DNA of 64,000 nt from Pseudomonas sp. JUb42 (GTDB taxonomy: Bacteria; Pseudomonadota; Gammaproteobacteria; Pseudomonadales; Pseudomonadaceae), in contig NZ_JANUFD010000017.1 of NCBI RefSeq assembly GCF_024807945.1, forward strand, positions 141,611 through 205,610, in the 5' to 3' direction. How positions within the stretch are numbered: position 1 is the stretch's first letter; each line of letters starts with the position of its first letter. Made by a program: the position numbers and the translations under genes. The notes under the pieces were generated by a model. It saw only the letters and a list, made by a program, of their open reading frames with translations. It had not been told where the DNA came from and ran no database searches. This document shows positions 53,103-61,785 of the stretch, piece by piece.

Positions 53103-53130
53103 AAAAAAAGCACCAAAAGGTGCTTTTTTT
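53103..53130 (-). terminator. Rho-independent terminator (works in both directions)
   Basis: AAAAAAAGCACC and GGTGCTTTTTTT are perfect 12-base arms around AAAA. On the minus strand it lies 20 bases past the stop of the OsmC-YcaO gene, with a U-run. On the plus strand it also has a U-run. It also separates that gene from the TpsB operon that starts further left. Confidence 0.9.
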
Positions 53131-53150
53131 GTTCAACGCTTGCGGCCGAA

Positions 53151-55346
53151 TCAACCTGCCAATCGAGCCCGCGCCTCATGCAGCTTTTTATAGCTGTCGA
53201 TCAGGCGCAGATGCCGGTCGAGGCCTTCGAGCTTCATGCTGGTCGGGGTCAGGCCATAGAAGCGCACACTGCCGTCCACTGAACCCAGCACGGCGTCCAT
53301 GCGCTCATTGCCGAACATGCGCCGGAAATTGACTTCGTAGTCCTGCATGTCCAGGTCGCTGTCCAGTTGCACTTCCAGCGCCGCATTCAACGCCTGATAG
53401 AACAGGCCGCGCTCGGCGGTGTTGTCGTTGTACTGCAGGAAGGCTTCGACCAGCTCTTTGGTGTCGTCGTATTTCTTCAGAGCCAGCTGGATCAGCAGTT
53501 TCAGCTCGAGGATCGTCAGCTGACCCCAGGCGGTGTTGTCGTCGAACTCGATGCCGATCAGCGTAGTGATGTCGGTGTAATCATCCAGTTCGCTTTCGTC
53601 CAGGCGCTTGAGCAACCCTTTCAGGTCACGGTTATCCAGGCTGTGCAGATTGAGGATGTCTTCGCGGAAGAACAGCGCCTTGTTGGTGTTATCCCAGATC
53701 AAATCCTCGATCGGATAAATCTCCGAGTACGCTGGCACCAAAATGCGGCAGGCTTTGGCGCCCAGGTGTTCGTAGACTGCCATATAGGCTTCCTTGCCCA
53801 GCTCTTCGAGAATACCGAACAAGGTCGCAGCTTCCTCGGCATTGGAGTTTTCGCCCTGGCCGGAGAAATCCCACTCGACGAATTCATGATCGGCCTTGGC
53901 ACTGAAGAAGCGCCACGACACCACTCCACTGGAGTCGATAAAGTGCTCGACGAAGTTGTTCGGTTCCATCACCGCATGACTCTCAAAAGTCGGCTGCGGC
54001 AGATCGTTAAGGCCTTCAAAGCTACGGCCCTGAAGCAGTTCGGTAAGGCTGCGTTCCAGCGCCACTTCCATGCTCGGGTGCGCGCCGAACGAAGCGAACA
54101 CGCCGCCGGTGCGCGGGTTCATCAGGGTCACGCACATGACCGGGAACTGGCCGCCCAACGAGGCATCCTTGACCAGCACCGGAAAGCCCTGCTCTTCCAG
54201 GCCCTGGATACCAGCGAGAATGCCGGGATACTTGGCCAGCACTTCCTGCGGCACATCGGGCAACGCCAGTTCGCCTTCGAGAATCTCGCGCTTGACCGCG
54301 CGTTCGAAGATTTCCGACAGGCACTGCACTTGGGCTTCGGCCAGGGTATTACCAGCGCTCATGCCGTTGCTCAGGTACAGATTTTCGATCAGGTTGGAGG
54401 GGAAATACACCACTTCGCCGTCGGACTGGCGCACAAACGGCAGCGAGCAGATACCGCGCTCGATATTGCCGGAGTTGGTGTCGTACAGATGGGAGCCAAA
54501 CAACTCGCCATCAGGGTTGAAAATCTCCAGGCAGTATTCGTCGAGAATCTCCCTCGGCAGTTCATCCTTCGGACCCGGCTGGAACCAGCGCTCGTCCGGA
54601 TAATGCACGAACGGCGCATTGGCGATCTCTTCGCCCCAGAACTGATCGTTATAGAAGAAGTTGCAGTTCAGCCGTTCGATAAACTCGCCCAGCGCCGAAG
54701 CCAGTGCGCCTTCCTTGGTCGAACCCTTGCCGTTGGTGAAGCACATGGGAGAATGGGCGTCGCGGATATGCAGCGACCAGACGTTGGGCACGATATTGCG
54801 CCATGAGGCAATTTCGATCTTCATCCCCAGGCCCGCAAGGATGCCGGACATATTGGCGATGGTTTCTTCCAGCGGCAGGTCCTTGCCTGCAATAAAGGTG
54901 CTGGCCCCGGACGCCAGGCTCGGCATCAGCAGCGCCTGGGCATCGGCATCGAGGTTTTCCACTTCTTCGATCACGAATTCAGGCCCGGCCTGCACCACCT
55001 TCTTGACCGTGCAACGGTCGATGGAACGCAGGATGCCCTGGCGGTCCTTGGCCGAGATGTCAGCTGGCAACTCGACCTGGATCTTGAAGATCTGGTTGTA
55101 GCGGTTTTCCGGGTCGACAATATTGTTTTGCGACAGGCGAATATTATCCGTGGGGATATTGCGGGTGTCGCAGTACAACTTGACGAAGTAAGCCGCACAC
55201 AGAGCCGACGAAGCCAGGAAGTAATCGAATGGCCCCGGTGCCGAACCGTCGCCCTTGTAACGAATGGGCTGATCGGCGATCACCGTGAAGTCATCGAACT
55301 TGGCTTCAAGTCGCAGGTTGTCGAGAAAATTAACCTTGATTTCCAT
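53151..55346 (-). CDS. OsmC-YcaO fusion protein
   Basis: A 731-residue cytoplasmic protein with an N-terminal OsmC-like domain (about 1-140; SAPGPFDYFLASSALCAAYFVKLYC holds the redox-type cysteine) and a C-terminal YcaO domain (about 150-730; ATP-binding residues such as FTNGKGSTKEGALASALGEFIERLNCNFFYND). YcaO proteins activate amide backbones with ATP; the E. coli homologue aids RimO-dependent beta-methylthiolation of ribosomal protein S12. ATG at 55346 is single-gene, followed by a terminator. The fusion architecture is common in Pseudomonas. Confidence 0.92.
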   Translation of the reverse strand: MEIKVNFLDNLRLEAKFDDFTVIADQPIRYKGDGSAPGPFDYFLASSALCAAYFVKLYCDTRNIPTDNIRLSQNNIVDPENRYNQIFKIQVELPADISAKDRQGILRSIDRCTVKKVVQAGPEFVIEEVENLDADAQALLMPSLASGASTFIAGKDLPLEETIANMSGILAGLGMKIEIASWRNIVPNVWSLHIRDAHSPMCFTNGKGSTKEGALASALGEFIERLNCNFFYNDQFWGEEIANAPFVHYPDERWFQPGPKDELPREILDEYCLEIFNPDGELFGSHLYDTNSGNIERGICSLPFVRQSDGEVVYFPSNLIENLYLSNGMSAGNTLAEAQVQCLSEIFERAVKREILEGELALPDVPQEVLAKYPGILAGIQGLEEQGFPVLVKDASLGGQFPVMCVTLMNPRTGGVFASFGAHPSMEVALERSLTELLQGRSFEGLNDLPQPTFESHAVMEPNNFVEHFIDSSGVVSWRFFSAKADHEFVEWDFSGQGENSNAEEAATLFGILEELGKEAYMAVYEHLGAKACRILVPAYSEIYPIEDLIWDNTNKALFFREDILNLHSLDNRDLKGLLKRLDESELDDYTDITTLIGIEFDDNTAWGQLTILELKLLIQLALKKYDDTKELVEAFLQYNDNTAERGLFYQALNAALEVQLDSDLDMQDYEVNFRRMFGNERMDAVLGSVDGSVRFYGLTPTSMKLEGLDRHLRLIDSYKKLHEARARLAG

Positions 55347-55540
55347 GTGGCATTACCATCAATAAGCGAGCAAACGAATGGCCGCCATTATCCGGTTTTT
55401 CTGAGGGAAGTCTTTGGCTATGTGTTGTGGGTCGATGATCTTTCCTGTTAACACGCCAAAACCTGCTGAATCGCCGGAACCCTGTGGGAGATCCCGCGCC
55501 GTCGCGCAGCAAACACTTGGCAGGGCGCGAGAGTAAATCC

Positions 55541-55632
55541 TGTGGGAGCGAATTCATTCGCGAAGGCGGTGTTTCAGGCGATGAAAATACATCGGCTGTA
55601 CCGGCCTCTTCGCGAATGAATTCGCTCCCACA
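55541..55632. repeat. Intergenic hairpin repeat, family A copy 5
   Basis: Arms TGTGGGAGCGAATTCATTCG and CGAATGAATTCGCTCCCACA flank about 50 bases. It sits between the OsmC-YcaO promoter region and the oxidase remnant. Confidence 0.85.
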
Positions 55633-55644
55633 GACTCGGCGGTA

Positions 55645-55827
55645 TCAGGTCAACAACCGCTCCAACACCACTTCCAACGGATGGCGCATCTGCCGGTCGG
55701 CCATGCGCTTGACCTGGCTGCGGCACGAATAGCCGGTTGCCAGGTGCTCACCGTCTTTGCCACTACCCCAAGCCAGGACCACGCCCGGATGATCGCCCAA
55801 CCCGACCCGTTGAAGTTTTACGCGTTT
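55645..55827 (-). pseudogene. 3' remnant of an FAD-linked oxidase/dehydrogenase gene (YdiJ-like)
   Basis: The minus-strand frame ending at the TGA at 55645-55647 encodes 60 residues with no start codon. They include GDHPGVVLAWGSGKDGEHLA, then TGYSCRSQVKRMADRQM, then RHPLEVVLERLLT. This matches, from memory, the C-terminus of large FAD/FeS D-2-hydroxyglutarate-type dehydrogenases (YdiJ family). The frame begins right at the stop of the adjacent T6SS gene (TGA at 55828-55830), so the rest of the oxidase gene is missing on that side. Confidence 0.72.
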
Positions 55828-56964
55828 TCAAATGCTTGAGTCATCAGGTTTCACGACTCCCAGGGTCAAGGTGTGATGAGGGTCATTGCCCAGCCAGGCG
55901 CAAGGCACGCCATGGGCCTGGGCATAAGCGGCGGCCAGGGTCTGCACGACCATGGCTTCCAGGCTGCCCAGGGCGCCGAAGTTGGCGTCCTGCACGAACG
56001 GGCGGATATTCCAGTTCAAGGCCGACAGTTCGGTGATTTCAGGTTGGGAAAACGACACGCAGGCAGGCGCGGGTTTATCCAGCTCGCTCTGTTGCAATAC
56101 CCGCTCGGCCACCGTCGCCAGGTCTTCGGACTCGGCGGCGAACCATTCGCCACGGCAAAAGCGCACACCGCCCTGCGTGCCGAGCAGCCACAGCACCGCC
56201 GCTTCCCCGGCAGGTAGGTGGCTATTGGCTTGCGGTGGCAACGACGCACAGCCGGCACAGAGAATCCGCGCATCGGCGGCCGCGCCCTGCAACTGATCGA
56301 TGATCACGTCCAGGCTGGCCAGGCCTTGCCAGGGTTCCGGATGCTCCGGCAGTTTTACCTGCGGGCAGGAGCTGGCCATTTGTTCAACGAAGGCGGCCCA
56401 GGCGCTGGCGGTGCCTTGCCAGTAGCAGCGCAGGGGTTGTAAGTCGATGGGGGCTTCGTGTTGTTCTTTCCACTGCATCGCAAGCAGCATCGCCAGTTTT
56501 CGTTCGCGCCCGGCGATACCGTTATCCGTGAGCTGACGCAGACGCATCACCAGGCCGCCATCGACTTTTTCCGCAACGGGCGGCTGGTGATCCGGGGTAA
56601 ACAGTTTCATGCGCGATTCAACGGAGTTACAAACCGGCCCGACCAGCACCGCGTCGACCAGCGCAACCTGCTGCCGATGGCGCGTCCACCAGGCACGCTG
56701 AATCTGCCGCGCCGTCTCCGTATAAGTGTGGGCAAAGTGCTGATTGAAATGGACGTACAGCACCCGCAGCAGAAACACCGTCAGCCACAACAAAAGCACG
56801 CCGACCATGCCGACAATCATCACCCTTGGCTCGTACAGATCGGCCAGGAATAACTTGCCGCCCACGATCAAAACGCTTAGCAATGCAGCGCCACTGAGCC
56901 ACCAGCGTGAGTAGACCGGAGAGCGCGCTCGTGGGTAAGGCGCGAAATAGGGGGCCTCGTTCAT
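55828..56964 (-). CDS. T6SS-island membrane protein, paralog A
   Basis: A 378-residue protein with two N-terminal membrane helices (about 22-42 and 49-72) and a large soluble domain (about 80-378). It is about the same length as its neighbour and clearly paralogous: both have VDAVLVGPVCNS/VEAVLVEASGT, LQPLRCYW, WAAFVEQM/WQAFAKQM, and DQLQGAxxxxRILCAGC. It is coupled to the upstream paralog by a 4-base overlap. Likely an accessory or immunity protein of the effector island. No family name was recalled. Its stop codon abuts the oxidase remnant. Confidence 0.8.
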   Translation of the reverse strand: MNEAPYFAPYPRARSPVYSRWWLSGAALLSVLIVGGKLFLADLYEPRVMIVGMVGVLLLWLTVFLLRVLYVHFNQHFAHTYTETARQIQRAWWTRHRQQVALVDAVLVGPVCNSVESRMKLFTPDHQPPVAEKVDGGLVMRLRQLTDNGIAGRERKLAMLLAMQWKEQHEAPIDLQPLRCYWQGTASAWAAFVEQMASSCPQVKLPEHPEPWQGLASLDVIIDQLQGAAADARILCAGCASLPPQANSHLPAGEAAVLWLLGTQGGVRFCRGEWFAAESEDLATVAERVLQQSELDKPAPACVSFSQPEITELSALNWNIRPFVQDANFGALGSLEAMVVQTLAAAYAQAHGVPCAWLGNDPHHTLTLGVVKPDDSSI

Positions 56965-58103
56965 GGGGCCACCGAGAAGTCAGGCTTTGATAATTTGGGT
57001 CTGATAAACCCGAGTACTGGAGGGCGTCCCCTCGATTTGCGCGTACTCCCTGCGCAAGGAGTGCCATGGCGTACGACCTCCCATGCGGCGCGCGTCGTCG
57101 AAACCATGTCTGGCAGGTCCTCCAGCGTTTCAACCTTGGCATCGTTCATATGTGCTCTGTTGTGCCAACCACGGTCGAACAGGCGCGGTAAATAGCAGTC
57201 AGCCAACGACACGCAAATTTGAGCGGGCAAATGATCCGTGCTCAGTTGCGGCAGTTGTATTGCCCCGGAAGGAAGATTCTCAGAGGCGGAAACCAGCCAT
57301 TCGTCCAGGGAAAAAAACAGCTTGCCTTCCGGACCGAACAACCAGAGCAGCGCTTCGTCTTTTTCAGGATGGCCGTTGCCGCTGTGGCGAGGTGAAGAAT
57401 GGCAACCGGCGCATAGAATGCGAGTGCCGACAGGCGCGCCCTGTAACTGATCGATGATTGAGTACAGGCTATCAATGCCTTGCCAGGGGTCGGGTTGTTC
57501 AGGGAGCTGGAGTGTTGGCCAGACTTGCGTCATCTGCTTCGCAAAGGCCTGCCAGGCGACCCGTGACCCAAGCCAGTAGCAACGCAATGGCTGTAATTCG
57601 GTAGGCACGGCTTGCCGCTCATGCCATTGCTTGGCGAGTAGTATCGCCAATTGTTGCTCGCGTTCGGCGCAATCGAACCCGGACACCTGTACTGAGTGAA
57701 TGGCTAGCCATTCAGGGTTTTCTTTCGGTTTGCCGGCTTGATGGTATGGACTGATCGATACTTGCCTGCCCTCGCGCGGTGTACCCGATGCCTCCACCAG
57801 CACCGCCTCTACGAGCGCTGCTTTATATCGATCGCGAACACCCCAATCCCGCTGCATCTGCCCCTCTGCTTCCTCGAAGGCACATGGAGCGCGCTGCTTT
57901 GCGTACCGCAATAATAAAAAGGCTAATGGGAGCACTACAAAAACAATGAGCCACACAGCGAAGAGGGGGACTGCGACCATCGCCGCTAGCATCAAGACGT
58001 ACCCGTCCCAAGGGATAAATACGGCAATGCAAGCGAACAACCCCATTAACCCAAGACCAACCAGCATCCATTCGACATAGTCGAGTTCAGGCTTCTTATT
58101 CAT
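56961..58103 (-). CDS. T6SS-island membrane protein, paralog B
   Basis: A 380-residue protein with two membrane helices near the N-terminus (about 10-45 and 47-68) and a soluble part sharing LQPLRCYWLGSRVAW, LQLPEQPDPWQGIDSLYSIIDQLQG and RILCAGC with paralog A. It overlaps the PAAR stop by 4 bases and paralog A by 4 bases. The two genes probably arose by tandem duplication. The function is unknown; the island setting suggests help in effector loading or self-protection. Confidence 0.8.
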   Translation of the reverse strand: MNKKPELDYVEWMLVGLGLMGLFACIAVFIPWDGYVLMLAAMVAVPLFAVWLIVFVVLPLAFLLLRYAKQRAPCAFEEAEGQMQRDWGVRDRYKAALVEAVLVEASGTPREGRQVSISPYHQAGKPKENPEWLAIHSVQVSGFDCAEREQQLAILLAKQWHERQAVPTELQPLRCYWLGSRVAWQAFAKQMTQVWPTLQLPEQPDPWQGIDSLYSIIDQLQGAPVGTRILCAGCHSSPRHSGNGHPEKDEALLWLFGPEGKLFFSLDEWLVSASENLPSGAIQLPQLSTDHLPAQICVSLADCYLPRLFDRGWHNRAHMNDAKVETLEDLPDMVSTTRAAWEVVRHGTPCAGSTRKSRGRPPVLGFIRPKLSKPDFSVAP

Positions 58104-58357
58104 GACATTACGGTTCCTTCACCCATGGAGCTGACCAACGTGCAACCACACGCACAACGATGCCCCGCCAGCGCCACCGCACAGCCGTCGGCTTCGTACA
58201 GATCACTGCCTTCGGCGATGGCGTTCAGTCCATGCAGAGTGCAGAGCACCGCATCGCCCTGGCAGGCAATGGGCTTGCCGTAATAGGGGTAATGCCCCTC
58301 CAGCACCTCACCACCAAACTCACACAAGGCGTCGCCTTGTCGAATCACGAACTTCAT
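58100..58357 (-). CDS. PAAR-domain spike-tip protein
   Basis: An 85-residue small PAAR protein: QGDALCEFGGEVLEGHYPYYGKPIACQGDAVLC and CACGCT carry the Gly/Cys pattern of PAAR tips, with conserved zinc-type Cys/His residues. PAAR proteins cap the VgrG spike and carry effectors. ATG at 58357 has GAGG upstream; it overlaps its neighbours by 4 bases on each side. It has no C-terminal toxin extension. Confidence 0.88.
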   Translation of the reverse strand: MKFVIRQGDALCEFGGEVLEGHYPYYGKPIACQGDAVLCTLHGLNAIAEGSDLYEADGCAVALAGHRCACGCTLVSSMGEGTVMS

Positions 58358-58941
58358 GGCATCACCTCGCGCACTCGGGCGCTCTCGGGTTGTGGGCAGG
58401 ACTGCGGCTCCGGCAGGCGCAGCGGCGTCTTGATCGGGTAGTCGGGGCTGCCATAGGCGTAGCAGGACGTCGTGACCTCAAGCTCGTCGCAGGGCAGGAA
58501 ATGCACGGTGATGCCGCAGACTTTTTGGTCGGTGTAGTCGGGCACGGCTACTTCTTTAGTGTGTTTGCGTGTTTGAGCTTCGACTTTGTCAACCCAGGCG
58601 AAATACTTGGCCTCATCAGCAAAGCCAGGGAAGCCCGGGGTATATGCCGAGCCCGTCTCCCAATCCACCCGCACCGTCATCCCCGGCTGCCAGCGTTTCG
58701 GCGCGATATAGCAGCAACCTCCGCCGCCGCCTTGCCAAGGGCCAATGATGTCGATCCCCGAACGGTCATCGACACTAAAGCGGTTAATGGCCCAGTGGGT
58801 ATGGTTGATGGCTTCAATGGTGCCGGCTTCGGTGTGCAGGGCAAGCACCGTGGCGGCCAGCCCGCACAGGGCGGCGAGCATCGGACGCAAGGGGGATGTT
58901 CTGCGGGCCGAGTAGCAACGAATGGATTCAGACTGACGCAT
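58354..58941 (-). CDS. DUF3304-type putative immunity protein, copy 1
   Basis: A 195-residue protein with a signal peptide-like start (about 20-38) and a DUF3304 domain (about 40-185; NHTHWAINRFSVDDRSGIDI, GGGGGCCYIAPKRWQPGMTVRVDWETG, VCGITVHFLPCDELEV). Paralogous to copy 2 at 61264. It overlaps the effector stop by 14 bases. Immunity proteins of phospholipase effectors are periplasmic or envelope-bound, so protection against the Tle1-like effector is plausible. The last residues run through PAAR's ATGA. Confidence 0.82.
   Translation of the reverse strand: MRQSESIRCYSARRTSPLRPMLAALCGLAATVLALHTEAGTIEAINHTHWAINRFSVDDRSGIDIIGPWQGGGGGCCYIAPKRWQPGMTVRVDWETGSAYTPGFPGFADEAKYFAWVDKVEAQTRKHTKEVAVPDYTDQKVCGITVHFLPCDELEVTTSCYAYGSPDYPIKTPLRLPEPQSCPQPESARVREVMP
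58743..58823. repeat. 81-bp repeat unit 1 shared by the two DUF3304 genes
   Basis: This stretch matches 61620-61700 with one mismatch (T against C). It lies in the coding region for the conserved N-terminal part of the DUF3304 domain. Further near-identity lies around 58655-58712 and 61531-61590. Confidence 0.9.
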
Positions 58942-61276
58942 CGTTCACCTCGCTGGCCTGTGCGTAATAAGCCTCCCAGCGGTCGGCAATGGCTTTTTGC
59001 GCTTGGGCCATGCGCTCGGCAGTCATGGGCTCGGGTTGTTCCGGTAGCCTCTGTTCAAGGCCGTGCAGGCGCGGGTCCCCGGCCAGTACCAACTGATCAT
59101 TGGCGTCATAAAGCGCCAGCTTTCTGGAGTTGGTATTGCCGAAAAACACCATGCGCTCGCGCAGGTAGCTGCCACCGGGCTCTCGACCACCTTTGCTCAC
59201 CTGTTTCAAGTTGAAGGCATAGAGAAACCAGGCGCGGGAATCGTGGACCTGATCGTCGAACAGTGCGCGCAACAGCCCTTCGGGGGCATTGACATTGCGC
59301 CATTCGGCGACGTTGCCGCGCCGGTGTTGGTCTGTATGGTTTTTCTCCGGCCAAGGCGGCGGAAACAGTTGGCTGACCCTGGCTCGCCCGGCGGCTATCA
59401 TCTTTTCCCGCTCGGCCGAGGTTTCTGCGTTCAACTGCGCGGCGGGCAGCCGTATTGGCAGCGCCGTCAGCAGCCCCTGCTTCGCCAGCCTGATATGCCG
59501 GTCGGTGCGGTAATCCTCGGCGAATTCCTCGGCGGCCTCGCGCAACTGGGTCTGCGCCATGTCCGGGTCATAATCCTTGACGCCGGGTTCCAGCGGCTGC
59601 CTGGCCTTGATGCCCTTGCGCTCGTCGTACAGTTGCACTTCGCGTCGCTTGCTGAGGGCGTCTTGTCGCGCATCGCGTTTATCCTCGGCGCTTCTGCGTT
59701 GATCTGCCGGGGCCTCGGTATCGCTCGCCAATTTATAGAATGCCTGCTCTTTCAGGCTTTGCTCGGCAAAGGCGTAGCGGTCGATGCGCCAGGCAGTGAT
59801 CCACGCCATCTGTTCGCGCAGAGCGTCCTCCAGCGTAACGCTGGCAGGGAGTGGTTCGTAGTGCTCGGCCTGTTCGATGGGCTGCGATTGCGAGTCGGCG
59901 GGCAGGCCGAGAGTGACCTGGCGCCAGGCGTTGAAGCGGGTGACTAGTTCTGATTTGACAAAAAAATCTCGTACCAACGCATCCTCCATTACGCGCCACC
60001 GCTGATAGTGAAGCCCCTGTGACAAGGCCTCTTTCGGCACTTTCAATGGAGCGCCATGAGCGAAAGCATCGGCATACAGATCGTTCAGGGCAATCTGTGA
60101 CAGCAATAGCCCGTCTCCCACCCGTGGATCCGCGCTGATGGCCTTGCCCTGATCCCCCGGCGGATAGCCCCCACCCTGATCCGAGTGCATACCGGGATGC
60201 AGCACCTCCACGCTATTGGCCGGGTAGCTGCCATCCTCGCGTCGGATCGAGTCCAGCGGAAAGCACAGGCGCTGCTCATGGCTGGCCACAATATGCAGGC
60301 AGCGTTTGACCAGATTGCCGTCAGGCAGTTGCTGATTGCCCTCGGCCCAGCCCATATGGCCTTCAGGCCCGGGCAACAGATTGGCGATGCCTACCGAGGC
60401 CACGGTGTCCAACAGCCCGAGGTATTCGACGCTGATGGGCAGGGTGATATCGAGCATCTGCAGGCAAGGAGTTGGATCGCCTTCAGACAGTATCTGATTG
60501 AGCCAGCTTACAAAGGCCCTTGCCGCCGCCGCACCACGGGAAAAGCCATAGACATACAACCTGACCCCCAGCAAGCGGCTTTGGCCGGGCTGTGCACGCA
60601 TGGCATTACGCAGCGGGATGATCAGCGCCTCGGCGTGCTTGCGCCATTCCAGGCCCCGGTTGGCGTAACCGGTTATGCCCAAGATCGTGCCCATGGCCTT
60701 GACCGATTTCAGCAAGGTGTCATCGTCCAGGCGAGGCAGTTTCAGGGCACGGCGAAGGGCGTCGACGATCATCAGCAGGGCCCAATTGATCCGTTCTTCA
60801 CCGTACCCGGCCAGGGCCAGGCCGAAACTGCTGTAATCCAGATCACCGACTTCCGGGAAGGGCGTGCCGACACCGGGCATGTAGTACTTGAAATACTGGT
60901 TGTTGACGGTGTCCCCTTCATCGGTCAACCGCCTGGCCTTGCTGCCAGAATGGTGGGTGCCGCCGACGTAACCGGCGCCGATACTGGCGCGGAACAACCG
61001 GGCGATATTGGTCGGGTGCGGTTTATCACCGGACTCGTACAGGTCGTTATTGAGGTTATTGCCGGTGCCGTCGAAAAACAGGCTGATATGCAGGGTTTTG
61101 CAGCATGGCAGCTCGACCCGGCGCCCGGCTGCAATAGACAAGGCAGTCTGATATTCACTCTCCAGCCGGGACTGGAGTTTGATATTTTGCTGGACCTGCT
61201 CGGGACGGCTGGGCAAGCGCCCCTGTACGGGAAATTGTGGGGGATACCAAAGAGGGGCATGTGTCATTGCGGACAT
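58928..61276 (-). CDS. T6SS lipase effector, Tle1-like (DUF2235)
   Basis: A 782-residue DUF2235 protein. The early DUF2235 motif is FFDGTGNN (68-75). The nucleophile elbow GFSRG places Ser246, followed by RGAAAARAFVSWLN. DTVASVG and HIVASHEQRLCFPL carry candidate Asp and His residues for a Ser-Asp-His triad, as in Tle1 phospholipases. It has no signal peptide; it would be delivered through VgrG/PAAR. The start ATG at 61276 overlaps the upstream DUF3304 stop by 13 bases. Toxicity to target membranes is inferred from the family. Confidence 0.88.
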   Translation of the reverse strand: MSAMTHAPLWYPPQFPVQGRLPSRPEQVQQNIKLQSRLESEYQTALSIAAGRRVELPCCKTLHISLFFDGTGNNLNNDLYESGDKPHPTNIARLFRASIGAGYVGGTHHSGSKARRLTDEGDTVNNQYFKYYMPGVGTPFPEVGDLDYSSFGLALAGYGEERINWALLMIVDALRRALKLPRLDDDTLLKSVKAMGTILGITGYANRGLEWRKHAEALIIPLRNAMRAQPGQSRLLGVRLYVYGFSRGAAAARAFVSWLNQILSEGDPTPCLQMLDITLPISVEYLGLLDTVASVGIANLLPGPEGHMGWAEGNQQLPDGNLVKRCLHIVASHEQRLCFPLDSIRREDGSYPANSVEVLHPGMHSDQGGGYPPGDQGKAISADPRVGDGLLLSQIALNDLYADAFAHGAPLKVPKEALSQGLHYQRWRVMEDALVRDFFVKSELVTRFNAWRQVTLGLPADSQSQPIEQAEHYEPLPASVTLEDALREQMAWITAWRIDRYAFAEQSLKEQAFYKLASDTEAPADQRRSAEDKRDARQDALSKRREVQLYDERKGIKARQPLEPGVKDYDPDMAQTQLREAAEEFAEDYRTDRHIRLAKQGLLTALPIRLPAAQLNAETSAEREKMIAAGRARVSQLFPPPWPEKNHTDQHRRGNVAEWRNVNAPEGLLRALFDDQVHDSRAWFLYAFNLKQVSKGGREPGGSYLRERMVFFGNTNSRKLALYDANDQLVLAGDPRLHGLEQRLPEQPEPMTAERMAQAQKAIADRWEAYYAQASEVNDASV

Positions 61277-61785
61277 GATTGTGGCTCCGGCAGTTGCAGA
61301 GGCGTCTTGATCGGGTATTCAGGGCTGCCATAGGCGTAACAAGAGGTTGTGACCTGTAGCTCGTCGCACGGCAGGAAGTGCACGGTGAGGCCGCAGACTT
61401 TTTGGTGGGTGTAGTCGGGGACGGCTACTTCTTTGCTGTGTTTGCGTTTTTGCGCTTTGATTTTTCTTTCCCACGCCAAATATTTAGGCCAGTCGGCATA
61501 TCCAGGATTGTCGTAGGCATATGCCACACCCGTCTCCCAATCCACCCGCACCGTCATCCCCGGCTGCCAGCGTTTTGGCGCGATATAGCAACAACCACCG
61601 CCTCCACCCTGGTACGGACCAATGATGTCGATCCCCGAACGGCCATCGACACTAAAGCGGTTAATGGCCCAGTGGGTATGGTTGATGGCTTCAATGGTGC
61701 TGGCCTGGACGCTCGGGGCGAGTACGTTGATTGCCAGGCAGCAAAGCGTGGCCAACAGCGCCCGGCCTATTGAGGTTTTAGGCAT
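61264..61785 (-). CDS. DUF3304-type putative immunity protein, copy 2
   Basis: A 173-residue protein with an N-terminal signal peptide (about 10-30) and a DUF3304 domain very similar to copy 1 (identical NHTHWAINRFSVD and GGGGGCCYIAPKRWQPGMTV). ATG at 61785 has AGGAG 7 bases upstream. It overlaps the DUF4123 stop by 8 bases and the effector start by 13 bases. It lies directly upstream of the effector gene, so it would be made first. The two copies differ most between residues about 70-110. Confidence 0.85.
   Translation of the reverse strand: MPKTSIGRALLATLCCLAINVLAPSVQASTIEAINHTHWAINRFSVDGRSGIDIIGPYQGGGGGCCYIAPKRWQPGMTVRVDWETGVAYAYDNPGYADWPKYLAWERKIKAQKRKHSKEVAVPDYTHQKVCGLTVHFLPCDELQVTTSCYAYGSPEYPIKTPLQLPEPQSCPQ
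61620..61700. repeat. 81-bp repeat unit 2 shared by the two DUF3304 genes
   Basis: Partner of 58743-58823, direct orientation, one mismatch. Because third codon positions are also conserved, the copies look recently duplicated or homogenised by gene conversion. Confidence 0.9.

Noticed and set aside
53367..54806. A 479-residue plus-strand frame over the OsmC-YcaO gene
   Set aside because: Antisense to a conserved fusion protein with clear YcaO motifs, without a ribosome site or known motifs.
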